NCBI GenBank assembly: GCA_046260765.1
Contig: JBHEOO010000023.1
Location: 1-42,056 of the forward strand
From: Chromatocurvus sp046260765
GTDB taxonomy: Bacteria; Pseudomonadota; Gammaproteobacteria; Pseudomonadales; Halieaceae
DNA length: 42,056 nucleotides
Direction of reading: 5' to 3'
The translations under genes and the position numbers were made by a program. Shown here in pieces: positions 1-7,754 of the stretch. The first letter of the stretch is position 1. Each line of letters starts with the position of its first letter. Under the pieces are notes generated by a model, which had not been told where the DNA came from, did not search any database, and saw only the letters and a list, made by a program, of their open reading frames with translations.

Positions 1-1
1 C

Positions 2-895
2 TGGCCAACCCTCGCAGAGGCGCTCGGTGCTGACGTCTGGGTAAAACATGAGAACCATACGCCGACGGGGGCGTTCAAGGTCCGCGGTGGCATCACCTTC
101 ATGCACTGGCTCAGGCAGGCTCATCCGGCATGTCACGGCGTGGTCACTGCAACCCGAGGCAATCACGGTCAGAGCCAGGCGAGAGCAGCGGCGCGCAACG
201 GTCTTACCGCAACTGTCGTGGTGCCGCGGGGAAATGCCCTTGAGAAAAACGAGGCCATGCGGGCCTTCGGGGCAACGCTGGTGGAATGTGGCGACGACTT
301 TGACGAGGCGCGCAAGGAGGCAAAGCGCATCGCTGCATCCGAGGGCCTGTTCCTGGTACCGCCGTTTCACCCGGCCCTGGTCACCGGCGTGGCAAGCTAT
401 GCACTGGAACTGTTCCGCGCTGTGGACCGAATCGACACGCTTTATGTGCCGATCGGCTGCGGTTCCGGCATTTGCGGCGTTATCGCCGCCCGTGATGCGC
501 TAGGGCTCGACACGGAAATTGTCGGTGTCGTATCGGACGCCGCGCCCGCCGCCAGCCGCGCCTTTCACAGCGGCAAGGCCGAATCGACGGACAGCGCCCG
601 AACCTTCGCTGATGGCATGGCCGTCAGGGCAGTAGTTCCAGAGGCACTGGCGATCTATCGCCGCGGTGCAAGTCGGGTCGTTCAAGTAAGCGACGATGCA
701 GTAGCAGAAGCCATGCGCATGTACTTTCGTTACACGCATAACGTTGCAGAAGGGGCCGGTGCCGCACCGCTCGCCGCGCTCATGCAGGAGCGTGAGCGCC
801 AGCAGGGCAAGCGGATCGCCGTCATCCTGTGTGGCGGCAACGTGGATACGGAAGTCTTTCAGGCGGTACTGTCGGGCGCTACACCGACCGTCTGA
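2..895 (+). CDS. PLP-dependent threonine/serine dehydratase, 5'-truncated by window edge
   Basis: The reading frame is open from base 2, so the first part of the gene lies outside the window. The visible protein belongs to fold-type II PLP enzymes of the threonine/serine dehydratase group, which deaminate hydroxyamino acids to 2-oxo acids in the cytoplasm. Near the start it has TGAFKVRGG, whose Lys forms the Schiff base with PLP. It then has an N-R/G-N-H-G-type loop (ATRGNHGQS), a glycine-rich phosphate-binding loop (PIGCGSGICG) and the late CGGNVD segment corresponding to the family's SGGN. No ACT regulatory domain follows, so it resembles the short catabolic TdcB-like form or an ectoine-utilisation EutB-like dehydratase rather than biosynthetic IlvA. 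It ends at TGA 893-895 and converges with the cytochrome c gene. The family is certain; the exact substrate is not. Confidence 0.85.
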   Translation, partial: WPTLAEALGADVWVKHENHTPTGAFKVRGGITFMHWLRQAHPACHGVVTATRGNHGQSQARAAARNGLTATVVVPRGNALEKNEAMRAFGATLVECGDDFDEARKEAKRIAASEGLFLVPPFHPALVTGVASYALELFRAVDRIDTLYVPIGCGSGICGVIAARDALGLDTEIVGVVSDAAPAASRAFHSGKAESTDSARTFADGMAVRAVVPEALAIYRRGASRVVQVSDDAVAEAMRMYFRYTHNVAEGAGAAPLAALMQERERQQGKRIAVILCGGNVDTEVFQAVLSGATPTV

Positions 896-929
896 GCATG
901 AAAGGCCCGCTGCTCAGCCTTTAAATCAG

Positions 930-2240
930 CTACCGCTGTGAAGCGACCTGCTCCTGACTCACTGCGCCCGCTGCATGCCCCCAGGAACTGCGCAGGTAGC
1001 TTAAAAGTGCCGCCGTCTGTTCATCGTTCAATTTATTGGCATAAGGCTCCATGCGTTTCCAACCCCGCGATTGCCATTCTGTCGATGGTGCAATCTTCGG
1101 CAATTGGGCCCCGTACAGCGTAATATTGATCAGCGAGGCCGGATCCGTATCCAGCACCACGGGGCTGCCCACCAGCGGCGGCCCGGTCTCCGCAGACCCC
1201 TCCCCCGTCGGCAAATGGCATGTTCCACAATGAATATCGTACTGTATAGAGCCAGCGCGCAGGACCTCATTGCTTGCGGGCGCGCCGCTTTCCCGGGCAT
1301 TGGCGGGCAGACTCTTGAGGTAGACGGTTATTGCACTCACATCGTCTTCTGACAGATGCCTGGTGCTGTTCACCACCACGTTGTTCATCGGTCCGAAGAC
1401 GCCCGCGCGGTGGCTGAAGCCAAGCTTCAGGTAACCTGCGATATCCTCGTTGGACCACATAGCCAGACCACTGCTCGCATCAGTGAGGTTGGGAGCTGAC
1501 CAGGCCGACAACTTCCCATCGAACCGGTCCATGTAAGTGGCACCGGTCATTGCCAGGTCAGCATCGGTCGCGCCCAGAAAATTCCGCGGCGTATGGCATT
1601 CTCCACAGTGACCCAGCGTCTCCACCAGATAGGCGCCGCGATTCCATTGCGCCGATTGCGCCGGCTGCGGCTCAAATCGGCGATCTTCTAAAAACAGAAA
1701 TTTCCAGACGCCCAATGCCCAGCGCTGGTTATAAGGGAAGTCGAGATCATTCTGCGGCGGCAGGGACGTCACCGGGTCAAGCGTCTTCAGGTACGCGTAA
1801 ATAGCGGCGATATCCTCGTCGCTGACGCCCGTGAACGAAGTGTAGGGGAACACCGGATAAAGATGCTCGCCATTAGGCCTTTCACCCTGCCGCATCGCTA
1901 CAGTGAATTCTTCAAGGCTCCACCGGCCGATGCCGGTTTCTTTATCGGGCGTGATATTTGTCGAATAAATTGTCCCGAACGATGTTTCAAACGCCAGACC
2001 CCCTGAAAAAGGGCGCCCCTTTTCGCTGGTGTGGCAGCTGACACAATTGCCAGCGGCGGTCAGATACTCGCCTCTGTTCTGAAGCCTGGACACGGTCGCA
2101 TCCTGCGCAGGATTCGCGAAGCTCAACATGCTCACGGAAAAGCAGGATGCAAGAAGGATGCTCGAGACAATAGCTGGCACGCGCGCAGTCTCGTTGAGGG
2201 GTTTGACCGGCGCACGTCGCCCCATCTGGAAAGTGATCAT
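930..2240 (-). CDS. Triheme cytochrome c (alcohol/gluconate dehydrogenase cytochrome subunit type)
   Basis: This 436-residue exported protein carries three c-type haem motifs: CVSCH (66-70), CGECH (212-216) and CGTCH (338-342). Each sits in a cytochrome c domain of roughly 100-130 residues. The first domain continues with a TNITPD segment, as in the cytochrome c subunits of membrane-bound alcohol, gluconate and aldehyde dehydrogenases, which pass electrons to the quinone pool or a terminal oxidase. A hydrophobic stretch at about 23-43 serves as signal peptide or anchor. The ATG at 2240 is preceded by GGAG at a good distance. It is the last gene of the leftward run and lies 54 bases after the HiPIP gene, so the two may form one electron-transfer step. 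No dehydrogenase flavoprotein or PQQ subunit is adjacent, so its electron donor is unknown. Confidence 0.9.
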   Translation of the reverse strand: MITFQMGRRAPVKPLNETARVPAIVSSILLASCFSVSMLSFANPAQDATVSRLQNRGEYLTAAGNCVSCHTSEKGRPFSGGLAFETSFGTIYSTNITPDKETGIGRWSLEEFTVAMRQGERPNGEHLYPVFPYTSFTGVSDEDIAAIYAYLKTLDPVTSLPPQNDLDFPYNQRWALGVWKFLFLEDRRFEPQPAQSAQWNRGAYLVETLGHCGECHTPRNFLGATDADLAMTGATYMDRFDGKLSAWSAPNLTDASSGLAMWSNEDIAGYLKLGFSHRAGVFGPMNNVVVNSTRHLSEDDVSAITVYLKSLPANARESGAPASNEVLRAGSIQYDIHCGTCHLPTGEGSAETGPPLVGSPVVLDTDPASLINITLYGAQLPKIAPSTEWQSRGWKRMEPYANKLNDEQTAALLSYLRSSWGHAAGAVSQEQVASQR

Positions 2241-2294
2241 TCTTACTCCGTTGTGGACTTTGAAAAATTGGCGGGATAGCGATTCAGTGAATGA

Positions 2295-2642
2295 CTAGGC
2301 ATCCACACTCCACGAGTCGCAGTGGCCACCGGGATTCACCGCCTTGCCACCAAACATCTCGCAGGTGCCGCAGCCACGCGATACCTCTGCGGCATGGAAG
2401 AATTCGCAGCCCGCACACGCCCTGGAGGGATCGGGCGATGTCTCTGTATAATTCAGCGCACGACGAATGCTCTCCTCCGCTGAGGTCATCGTGCTGGTGT
2501 CTGCGCACACCATGGCACTGGTCTTGTCGCTGTTCCGGTCACTGCCACTGTCACATGCAGACATTCCGAGAAGAGCGCTACCCGCAATTGGCATCTGCAG
2601 GCCTCGAAAGAGAAGCGTGCGGCGGGACATCTTTGAATCCAT
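2295..2642 (-). CDS. High-potential iron-sulfur protein (HiPIP), Tat-exported
   Basis: The 115-residue protein starts at ATG 2642, preceded by AGGAG; a TTG two codons upstream is less likely. It opens with a twin-arginine signal (SRRTLLFRG) and a hydrophobic stretch ending near SACDSG. The C-terminal half has the HiPIP [4Fe-4S] pattern: CAGCEFF, then GTCEMFGGKAV, then GGHCDSW, which supplies the four cluster cysteines and the family's typical FPGKAV-like and W-C-x-S/W context. HiPIPs are soluble periplasmic one-electron carriers that shuttle electrons between cytochrome complexes and oxidases or reaction centres. The position directly upstream of a triheme cytochrome c supports a local electron-transfer role. 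The 'SACD' element could also be read as a lipobox, so a membrane-tethered form is possible. Confidence 0.9.
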   Translation of the reverse strand: MDSKMSRRTLLFRGLQMPIAGSALLGMSACDSGSDRNSDKTSAMVCADTSTMTSAEESIRRALNYTETSPDPSRACAGCEFFHAAEVSRGCGTCEMFGGKAVNPGGHCDSWSVDA

Positions 2643-2716
2643 TCTCAACTCCTGTTTTTAATCTGCTAATAAAGGCGGCGTCCGGCGACGCGTCAGGACC
2701 CTGGCGTTACTTGACG

Positions 2717-3565
2717 CTAGCGGCCAGCCGCTGCCCTGCCGGCTCGAATGGCCTCATCTGAGTCAGGACCATACGCGAGCAACGCGAGAAAACCCTGTTC
2801 CACACGCCGCGCTACCGATTCGGTATCGACGGTCATAAGATCTACCAGCCCCGCACGCTGACTCACCGCCAGTACTTCCAGGGCGATCGCGTCCGCGGCC
2901 TCCCGGTCGCCATTCAAAGCAGCGGTGAGGCTTCCGATGCCGCAGACCAGAGCACTGTAGCCCGGCAAGCTCGCAATTTCTTCAAGCTCGGCGAAGACGT
3001 CAGGATCTTCAACAATAAGCATTGCAATAACGTCGCCATCCGGGTTGTCCGGCGACCACACCTCGACTCCCTCAAACAACGATATGGCGATGCGAGCCTC
3101 CTCTGCACTGAGCACATGCGGGATGACTACGCCATCGGCTCCCAGGGCGAGTACTTCCTGAACCCTTGCTCTCGCGGCATCGACACCATCGACAGAAATG
3201 GGCGGGATACGGACCAGCAAGGGCATGGCGGCGTCCTCTCCCCCACTCCCAAGACCCGTGGCGACGTTACGTGCGGAGTCTGCGTTATAGTGCTGCTCAA
3301 GACTCAGGAAAGCGAAATCCAGAAGGGGGTTGGCAGCGAGATCACGACCTGTCTGCACCGTATACCGCGGCGGTTCCTGCGACCCGGCGCCACCCTGCAT
3401 CTGTGTAACGTACTGGCCAAAAGCCGGCTGCCCGGCTGCCCACAACTCTATCAGGCCACGATCACGTATCGGCGCCGGCGCGTCTGTATCGGCACTTCGC
3501 GCATAGAACGTAAACGAAAACACCGTGCACACAAGCACCGCGAGAAATAATTGCCGACCTTCCAT
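2717..3565 (-). CDS. Secreted HpcH/HpaI aldolase-like protein
   Basis: The 282-residue product starts with a Sec signal peptide (hydrophobic 6-20, cleavage near YARSA). The mature part has the HpcH/HpaI TIM-barrel signatures: PLLVRIPP (Arg119 at the position of the conserved catalytic Arg), GADGVVIPHVLSAEEAR (142-158) and a VEDP segment with Glu186 at the position of the metal-binding Glu. Normal members are cytoplasmic class II aldolases that cleave 2-oxo-3-deoxy acids. Here the protein is exported, and the usual GPxDL motif reads CGIGSL (208-213), so the second metal-binding Asp is Ser212. It may therefore be a non-aldolase or a binding protein that uses this fold. ATG 3565 has GGGAG upstream. 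It sits between an unknown secreted protein and the HiPIP gene in the same orientation. Confidence 0.75.
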   Translation of the reverse strand: MEGRQLFLAVLVCTVFSFTFYARSADTDAPAPIRDRGLIELWAAGQPAFGQYVTQMQGGAGSQEPPRYTVQTGRDLAANPLLDFAFLSLEQHYNADSARNVATGLGSGGEDAAMPLLVRIPPISVDGVDAARARVQEVLALGADGVVIPHVLSAEEARIAISLFEGVEVWSPDNPDGDVIAMLIVEDPDVFAELEEIASLPGYSALVCGIGSLTAALNGDREAADAIALEVLAVSQRAGLVDLMTVDTESVARRVEQGFLALLAYGPDSDEAIRAGRAAAGR

Positions 3566-3664
3566 GCCGTACTCCCAGACTGTTGATGGTTTCTAAAAGC
3601 CGCACACAGACTATCCCTGGCCTGCCGACAGATAAGTCGGCACGCAGGATAGCTGCCGAGCGTT

Positions 3665-4762
3665 TCAGTCAGCGGACTGCTGGCCCGGGTGCACAATGTG
3701 CACCTGATGCATAACGACATTCACGGCGCCGGAGATCGTCGTATTGTCACCGGTATCCGGGTCGGGATGGCCATCGGCCAGCCTTTTCATCGCGCGATAC
3801 AGCGATGCCGCCGAAAGCTGGCCATAGCTCTGGTGATGCGTGGTCCAGTTCCGGTTGAGTCGGTGATTGTACTGCTCAACGTCGACATAGCCTGCCAGAA
3901 TGCCCTCCGCCGTGTCCGGTGTCAGCGTGAGCTGAAGCTGAAAATCGCGGAATATATGAAAGCCACCACCAATACCGGGGAAAGACCAGGGGAATTTAGT
4001 CCGATCCGTCGGCTGCGTGGTAAGCACGCCATCGACAATACTGCCCTGCACCTCCTGAATAAAACTCTGTCCCCAGCGCGTGTCGACGCGCTGCGTGCCT
4101 CCTGCCACAAAGCCCTTGCCTGAGGCATCCGTCACGAGATCATCGAGGCCTCGATAGAACGTCACCGTCACTGCGTTGTCATTCACGAGGTCGTCTACGC
4201 CGGACAGCTCGATCATCCAGCGGTTGTAGGCGTTCCCGTACATGAAGAGATTGGAAAAGTGGTAGAACGTGCCGTCTGGGCCACGATAAATTGAAATGCA
4301 GCCCAACGCGCGATGCAGCTGGTTATCTATGCCGGCCTCGCCCTCGGGGCTAAGGAAGTCCTCGGCGCCGACCTTACCATCAAGGTTCAGTCCGTATGCA
4401 GTTGTGCCCTGCGCGTCGTGGAAGGGGAAAGGATCGTCATCTGCGGTCGTGAGGTGGAACCGCCGGCCCTCACGCATGAGCCGCGTATCAACCTCTGTTC
4501 GTTCGACACCACTGTCATTCGGGAACAGCTCGTCGTACTGCTCGCGCGGCCCGATATTGAATCCCTGGGGACACTCTTCCCTGGCGCCCTCAGTCTGATA
4601 CAGCGCCCAGTGTCTTTCCGTCAGAACGTAACCAATCCGGCCACCATCCGGTGGCCCAGCCATTGCAGCGCCGTTCAGGCCTACAAGAAAAATTGTGGCA
4701 GAAAGTACTCTGGAAACTCCGGAACCTTTATGCCCGGTTTTAGCAGCCTCGACATGTGACAT
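3665..4762 (-). CDS. Secreted protein of unknown function, 365 aa
   Basis: I do not recognise an established domain name. The ORF starts at ATG 4762 behind a strong GGGGAGAGGA ribosome site. It has a signal peptide with a long polar n-region, then a hydrophobic core (19-33) ending at GAAMAGPPDGG. The mature protein is rich in Asp, Gly and aromatic residues, with the distinctive segment LDGKVGAEDFLSPEGEAG followed by IDNQLHRALGC. It has two cysteines outside the leader (EECPQ and RALGC) and no haem or Fe-S motif. The composition suggests a beta-rich soluble periplasmic protein. It is fourth in the seven-gene leftward run between the three-module secreted protein and the HpaI-like protein, so a structural or substrate-binding role in that system is the best contextual guess. 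Confidence 0.7.
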   Translation of the reverse strand: MSHVEAAKTGHKGSGVSRVLSATIFLVGLNGAAMAGPPDGGRIGYVLTERHWALYQTEGAREECPQGFNIGPREQYDELFPNDSGVERTEVDTRLMREGRRFHLTTADDDPFPFHDAQGTTAYGLNLDGKVGAEDFLSPEGEAGIDNQLHRALGCISIYRGPDGTFYHFSNLFMYGNAYNRWMIELSGVDDLVNDNAVTVTFYRGLDDLVTDASGKGFVAGGTQRVDTRWGQSFIQEVQGSIVDGVLTTQPTDRTKFPWSFPGIGGGFHIFRDFQLQLTLTPDTAEGILAGYVDVEQYNHRLNRNWTTHHQSYGQLSAASLYRAMKRLADGHPDPDTGDNTTISGAVNVVMHQVHIVHPGQQSAD

Positions 4763-4826
4763 CGGTCCTCTCCCCAGCGTTGAAAACGCTTGTCAGCACA
4801 ATGAGCGCAGATCATCTAGCAGCGCA

Positions 4827-4866
4827 AAAATCATCCAGTACAAAATCATCCAGTACAAAAATCATC
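4827..4866. repeat. 15-bp tandem repeat spanning a stop codon
   Basis: The unit aaaatcatccagtac occurs at 4827-4841 and 4842-4856, with a partial third copy (aaaatcatc) at 4858-4866. The partial copy overlaps the TGA (4862-4864, minus strand) of the three-module secreted protein, so the repeat begins at the gene's stop codon and runs into its 3' flank. The same gatgatttt stretch also encodes the Asp-Asp-Phe near the protein's end. It looks like slipped-strand duplication. Confidence 0.9.
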
Positions 4867-6280
4867 GGCGAAACGCGTTTTCACCAAAATCATCCCGCAA
4901 TACGAAAGCCTTATAGCCGTTGCGACGCCCGGTGAACTCGCCGATGCCGTCACCGTTTGTAACGCCAGCTTCGCGGTCACCGACATAGGTGTACACCGGT
5001 CGCTTACGGTAGGCCCAGACGTACAGGGCATTTTTCTGGTCAGCAGCGGCGCGATGCCCTGTCTGAGGATCGATCGCCATAACGCTCCAGAGACGGCTAT
5101 CGCTCTTCGCATCCGGTTCCGCAACAACATACGGGAACGTTTTCTGGCAGCGGGCAGGATCACCGTTACCGCATATGGCCATACGGTACTCCTGTGGCGC
5201 GTCGGGGTGATCGCAGGCCAACTGCGCCATGGAATCATCGTTGCAGTTATAGAGATAAATTGTTCGCCCGCGGGCATCGGCCAGCACCTGCCCGCCAAAT
5301 TCCACATCCTGCACCGTAAACGCTTCCGGCGGCATTACTGCGCGCTGCGTGTAGGCATTATGCCAACTCGGGTTGCGCCAATCGGGTATATCGCTACCGA
5401 CAAAGCTGCGGCTTCCAGGGTCATTCTTATGGGTGTAAAGCGGTTTGCCCCTGAACGCCCACTGGTTGGTTCCCGAGGACCGCTTGATAACGGTCCATTG
5501 ACCCGTGTCTGCTGCAAGTGCAGGTGCAGCCACCGGACGCCAGTCGTTCAGGCACTTTTCATAACAATTCGACTTGTTCGGCTCATCACCGTCCCATGTG
5601 TAAACCGAATATTCCCTGTTGTTCACCAGCAGTCTCCCGGTGGTACTGGGAATCACCGCAAACTCAGCCGGAATATCCGGCGGCGGGCCAACTGGCACTC
5701 GAACAACACCGCCATCCCCACGGGCGCTGATCTTCGTGCCGCCCAGCGCATCTCCCGGCTGCTGATCCAGAATGGAGGTATACAGCGGGTAACCGTCATA
5801 GGCCCACTGGCGTACGCCATTTTCCCGCGTGGTGAGCGTCCACTTGCCCACTTCCTCCGCATCCTCGGATGCAAGCACGGGCGGCCACACGTCTGCACAG
5901 CTCAGTCGCTGATCGGCATCTGGAAGAAGCAGGCCGGGCGGGTAAGGACTCATCAAGCCGGCGGAATGTCTCAGCACTTCATCTGTGCAATTGGAGGGTC
6001 CATCCTTTCTATCACCGGTTGACCCGTTTCTCAGGGCGCTGAGCGGCCACTTGTACAGCGTCCGCCCGCGATCATCCGCATAAACAGGCCCCTCCAGGGG
6101 GCTGATCACCACCTGAACACCGGGCGGCATTTCCTCTTCGATATAGGCTTCCTGCGCAGTGCTTGTCGCGGCTTGCCAGTACTTCAAATGGTCTGAAGTT
6201 TCAGTGGCGGTATTCGTCGCAATCGAAGTCGATGCACCTGCGACGAGCAACGCTGCCACCAGTGAACGCATTATCTGCAT
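4862..6280 (-). CDS. Three-module secreted repeat protein (COG4315/PF03640-like)
   Basis: The 472-residue protein is exported by a Sec signal (MQIMRSLVAALLVAGASTS). Three consecutive modules each repeat a pattern of G-R-x-L/I-Y-x-W/Y, cysteines, W-x-P-V-x-A, G-x-W-T, Q-W-A-Y/F and P-L/V-Y-T: about residues 35-150 (GRTLYKW ... QWAYDGYPLYT), 170-265 (REYSVYTW ... QWAFRGKPLYT) and 290-450 (GRTIYLY ... VWAYRKRPVYT). This is the 'secreted repeat of unknown function' family (lipoprotein_15/COG4315), whose members usually carry one or two units. No function is established. I chose ATG 6280 because GGGAG precedes it; an ATG at 6316 directly after the DUF1552 stop would give 12 extra residues before the leader. 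Its position next to DUF1552 and cytochrome genes suggests a periplasmic accessory protein. Confidence 0.8.
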   Translation of the reverse strand: MQIMRSLVAALLVAGASTSIATNTATETSDHLKYWQAATSTAQEAYIEEEMPPGVQVVISPLEGPVYADDRGRTLYKWPLSALRNGSTGDRKDGPSNCTDEVLRHSAGLMSPYPPGLLLPDADQRLSCADVWPPVLASEDAEEVGKWTLTTRENGVRQWAYDGYPLYTSILDQQPGDALGGTKISARGDGGVVRVPVGPPPDIPAEFAVIPSTTGRLLVNNREYSVYTWDGDEPNKSNCYEKCLNDWRPVAAPALAADTGQWTVIKRSSGTNQWAFRGKPLYTHKNDPGSRSFVGSDIPDWRNPSWHNAYTQRAVMPPEAFTVQDVEFGGQVLADARGRTIYLYNCNDDSMAQLACDHPDAPQEYRMAICGNGDPARCQKTFPYVVAEPDAKSDSRLWSVMAIDPQTGHRAAADQKNALYVWAYRKRPVYTYVGDREAGVTNGDGIGEFTGRRNGYKAFVLRDDFGENAFRR

Positions 6281-6316
6281 ATCAACCAGTCTCCCTGGAC
6301 AGCTGGACGCGCCCAT

Positions 6317-7651
6317 TCAGGCCACGACCTGGTGAATCACTTCGGAAGATTCGTTACTCAGGGTGCCCCAGGATGGCTTGTCGATGCCCATCAGCCTGAG
6401 GGCCGTGTAGCCCACCTGGGATACCGATCCACCCTTTAAATCAATGTGCATACCACTTTTTGCCTTGCCCCCCGCGCGACCGGCAAGAAATACCGGCATG
6501 CCGTCAATTGCGTGCGTCCTGGCATAACCGACATCGGTCGTGCCGAGTATCAGAACGTTGTCCAGCAGTGTGCCGTCACCCTCCGGCACTTTTTTGAAGG
6601 CTTCAATAAAATCTACCCAGGACTCCATGGCACGCCGCGTGAACCAGGACGCGTTCTGCTGGTAGCCAGAGTGCTCGTCAACGGGCTCTTCGTGCGTACA
6701 GGTGTGGTGGGGCTTGGGATAGCCGGGTTTGATAATTGATGAAAACGCCGCGGAATACGTCATATTGAAGACACGGGTCTGATCGCAGGCAATGGCCATA
6801 ACCATGAGTTCAGTCATCATTTGATGACGAAGCCTGACCGCATCTGCTGACTTGTCCATCAACGGATTGACCGGCGCCTCGCCCGGGGGCATGCAGCTGG
6901 CAATCGGATCCGGCTTGGTCAGCCGATGCTCAAACTGCGTCTCCAGCTGGCGCAAACCCGTGAAGTACTGGTCGAGGCGCTGGCGATCCGCTGCGCCGAC
7001 CATCTTCATCATGGAGCGCGACTGCTCCATGACACCGGAGAGCACGCTTCTGCGCGCAATGATGCGCGGATCCAGGTTAAACTTCTCTGCATTCGGGTTC
7101 TGGAAATCAGCCCCGAACAGGCGGTTGTAAAACTGCAGCGGCGACCACTCCGGGGCGTTGGGCGTTGCCGCATTCATGAAGCTGTAGGTATCGCGAGCAT
7201 CGGCGGTGGCGGTCGCCGTAAGCAAGTTGAAACGCGTGGCACGCCCCATCTGCTTGGCGACGCTGACATCGATGGTCTCCGTCGGCACGCTATTTACCTC
7301 GGGCGCAACGCCCGTCCGCGATACCACCCAGCCAGTGAAATGATTCCGGTTCGGAGATGAGTCGGGGAAGGCCGAACCGTTCGTGAAAAGATTCACGTCA
7401 TCACGCACGGGGGCCCACGATGCGATCTCCTCGGGCAGATCATAGTCAGGACCGGTGTTCTTCGGCACAAAAATATCCGACGTGCCGCCCAGACCATACC
7501 CCCAGGTGCCAAAGCGCACAGGCATCGGCCTACCGGAGGCAAGGGCTTTGCCGTTTCCGTCGAGAAAAACATCGAGGAGCGGGAGAGCCACCGATACGCC
7601 GACGCCGTTCAGCATACCTTTCAATACACGACGTCTGTTCCACTTACTCAT
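6317..7651 (-). CDS. DUF1552 family protein with Tat signal
   Basis: The 444-residue protein starts at ATG 7651, preceded by GGGGAG, with a classical twin-arginine leader (NRRRVLKG, then a hydrophobic stretch GVGVSVALPLLD). An in-frame ATG 15 codons upstream would bury the Tat signal and is unlikely. The body matches DUF1552: FGTWGYGLGG, the NHFTGW segment, NNVLILGTTDVGYARTHAI-like C-terminal region and the MPVFLAGRAGG loop resemble the DUF1501/sulfatase-like alkaline phosphatase fold. DUF1552 genes are characteristically paired with DUF1592/DUF1588 haem proteins, as here (the partner starts 103 bases upstream). The enzymatic activity of the family is not established. Export by Tat implies folding, possibly with a bound metal, before transport. 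Confidence 0.88.
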   Translation of the reverse strand: MSKWNRRRVLKGMLNGVGVSVALPLLDVFLDGNGKALASGRPMPVRFGTWGYGLGGTSDIFVPKNTGPDYDLPEEIASWAPVRDDVNLFTNGSAFPDSSPNRNHFTGWVVSRTGVAPEVNSVPTETIDVSVAKQMGRATRFNLLTATATADARDTYSFMNAATPNAPEWSPLQFYNRLFGADFQNPNAEKFNLDPRIIARRSVLSGVMEQSRSMMKMVGAADRQRLDQYFTGLRQLETQFEHRLTKPDPIASCMPPGEAPVNPLMDKSADAVRLRHQMMTELMVMAIACDQTRVFNMTYSAAFSSIIKPGYPKPHHTCTHEEPVDEHSGYQQNASWFTRRAMESWVDFIEAFKKVPEGDGTLLDNVLILGTTDVGYARTHAIDGMPVFLAGRAGGKAKSGMHIDLKGGSVSQVGYTALRLMGIDKPSWGTLSNESSEVIHQVVA

Positions 7652-7754
7652 AAACACTCCCCTGCATTTCCTGATTGACCGGATTCCCGACCGCAAACGC
7701 CCGAAAGCCGTCGGTCCTCTGGTGCAGTATTCTTCACCTGGCGTGCGATTCGAT

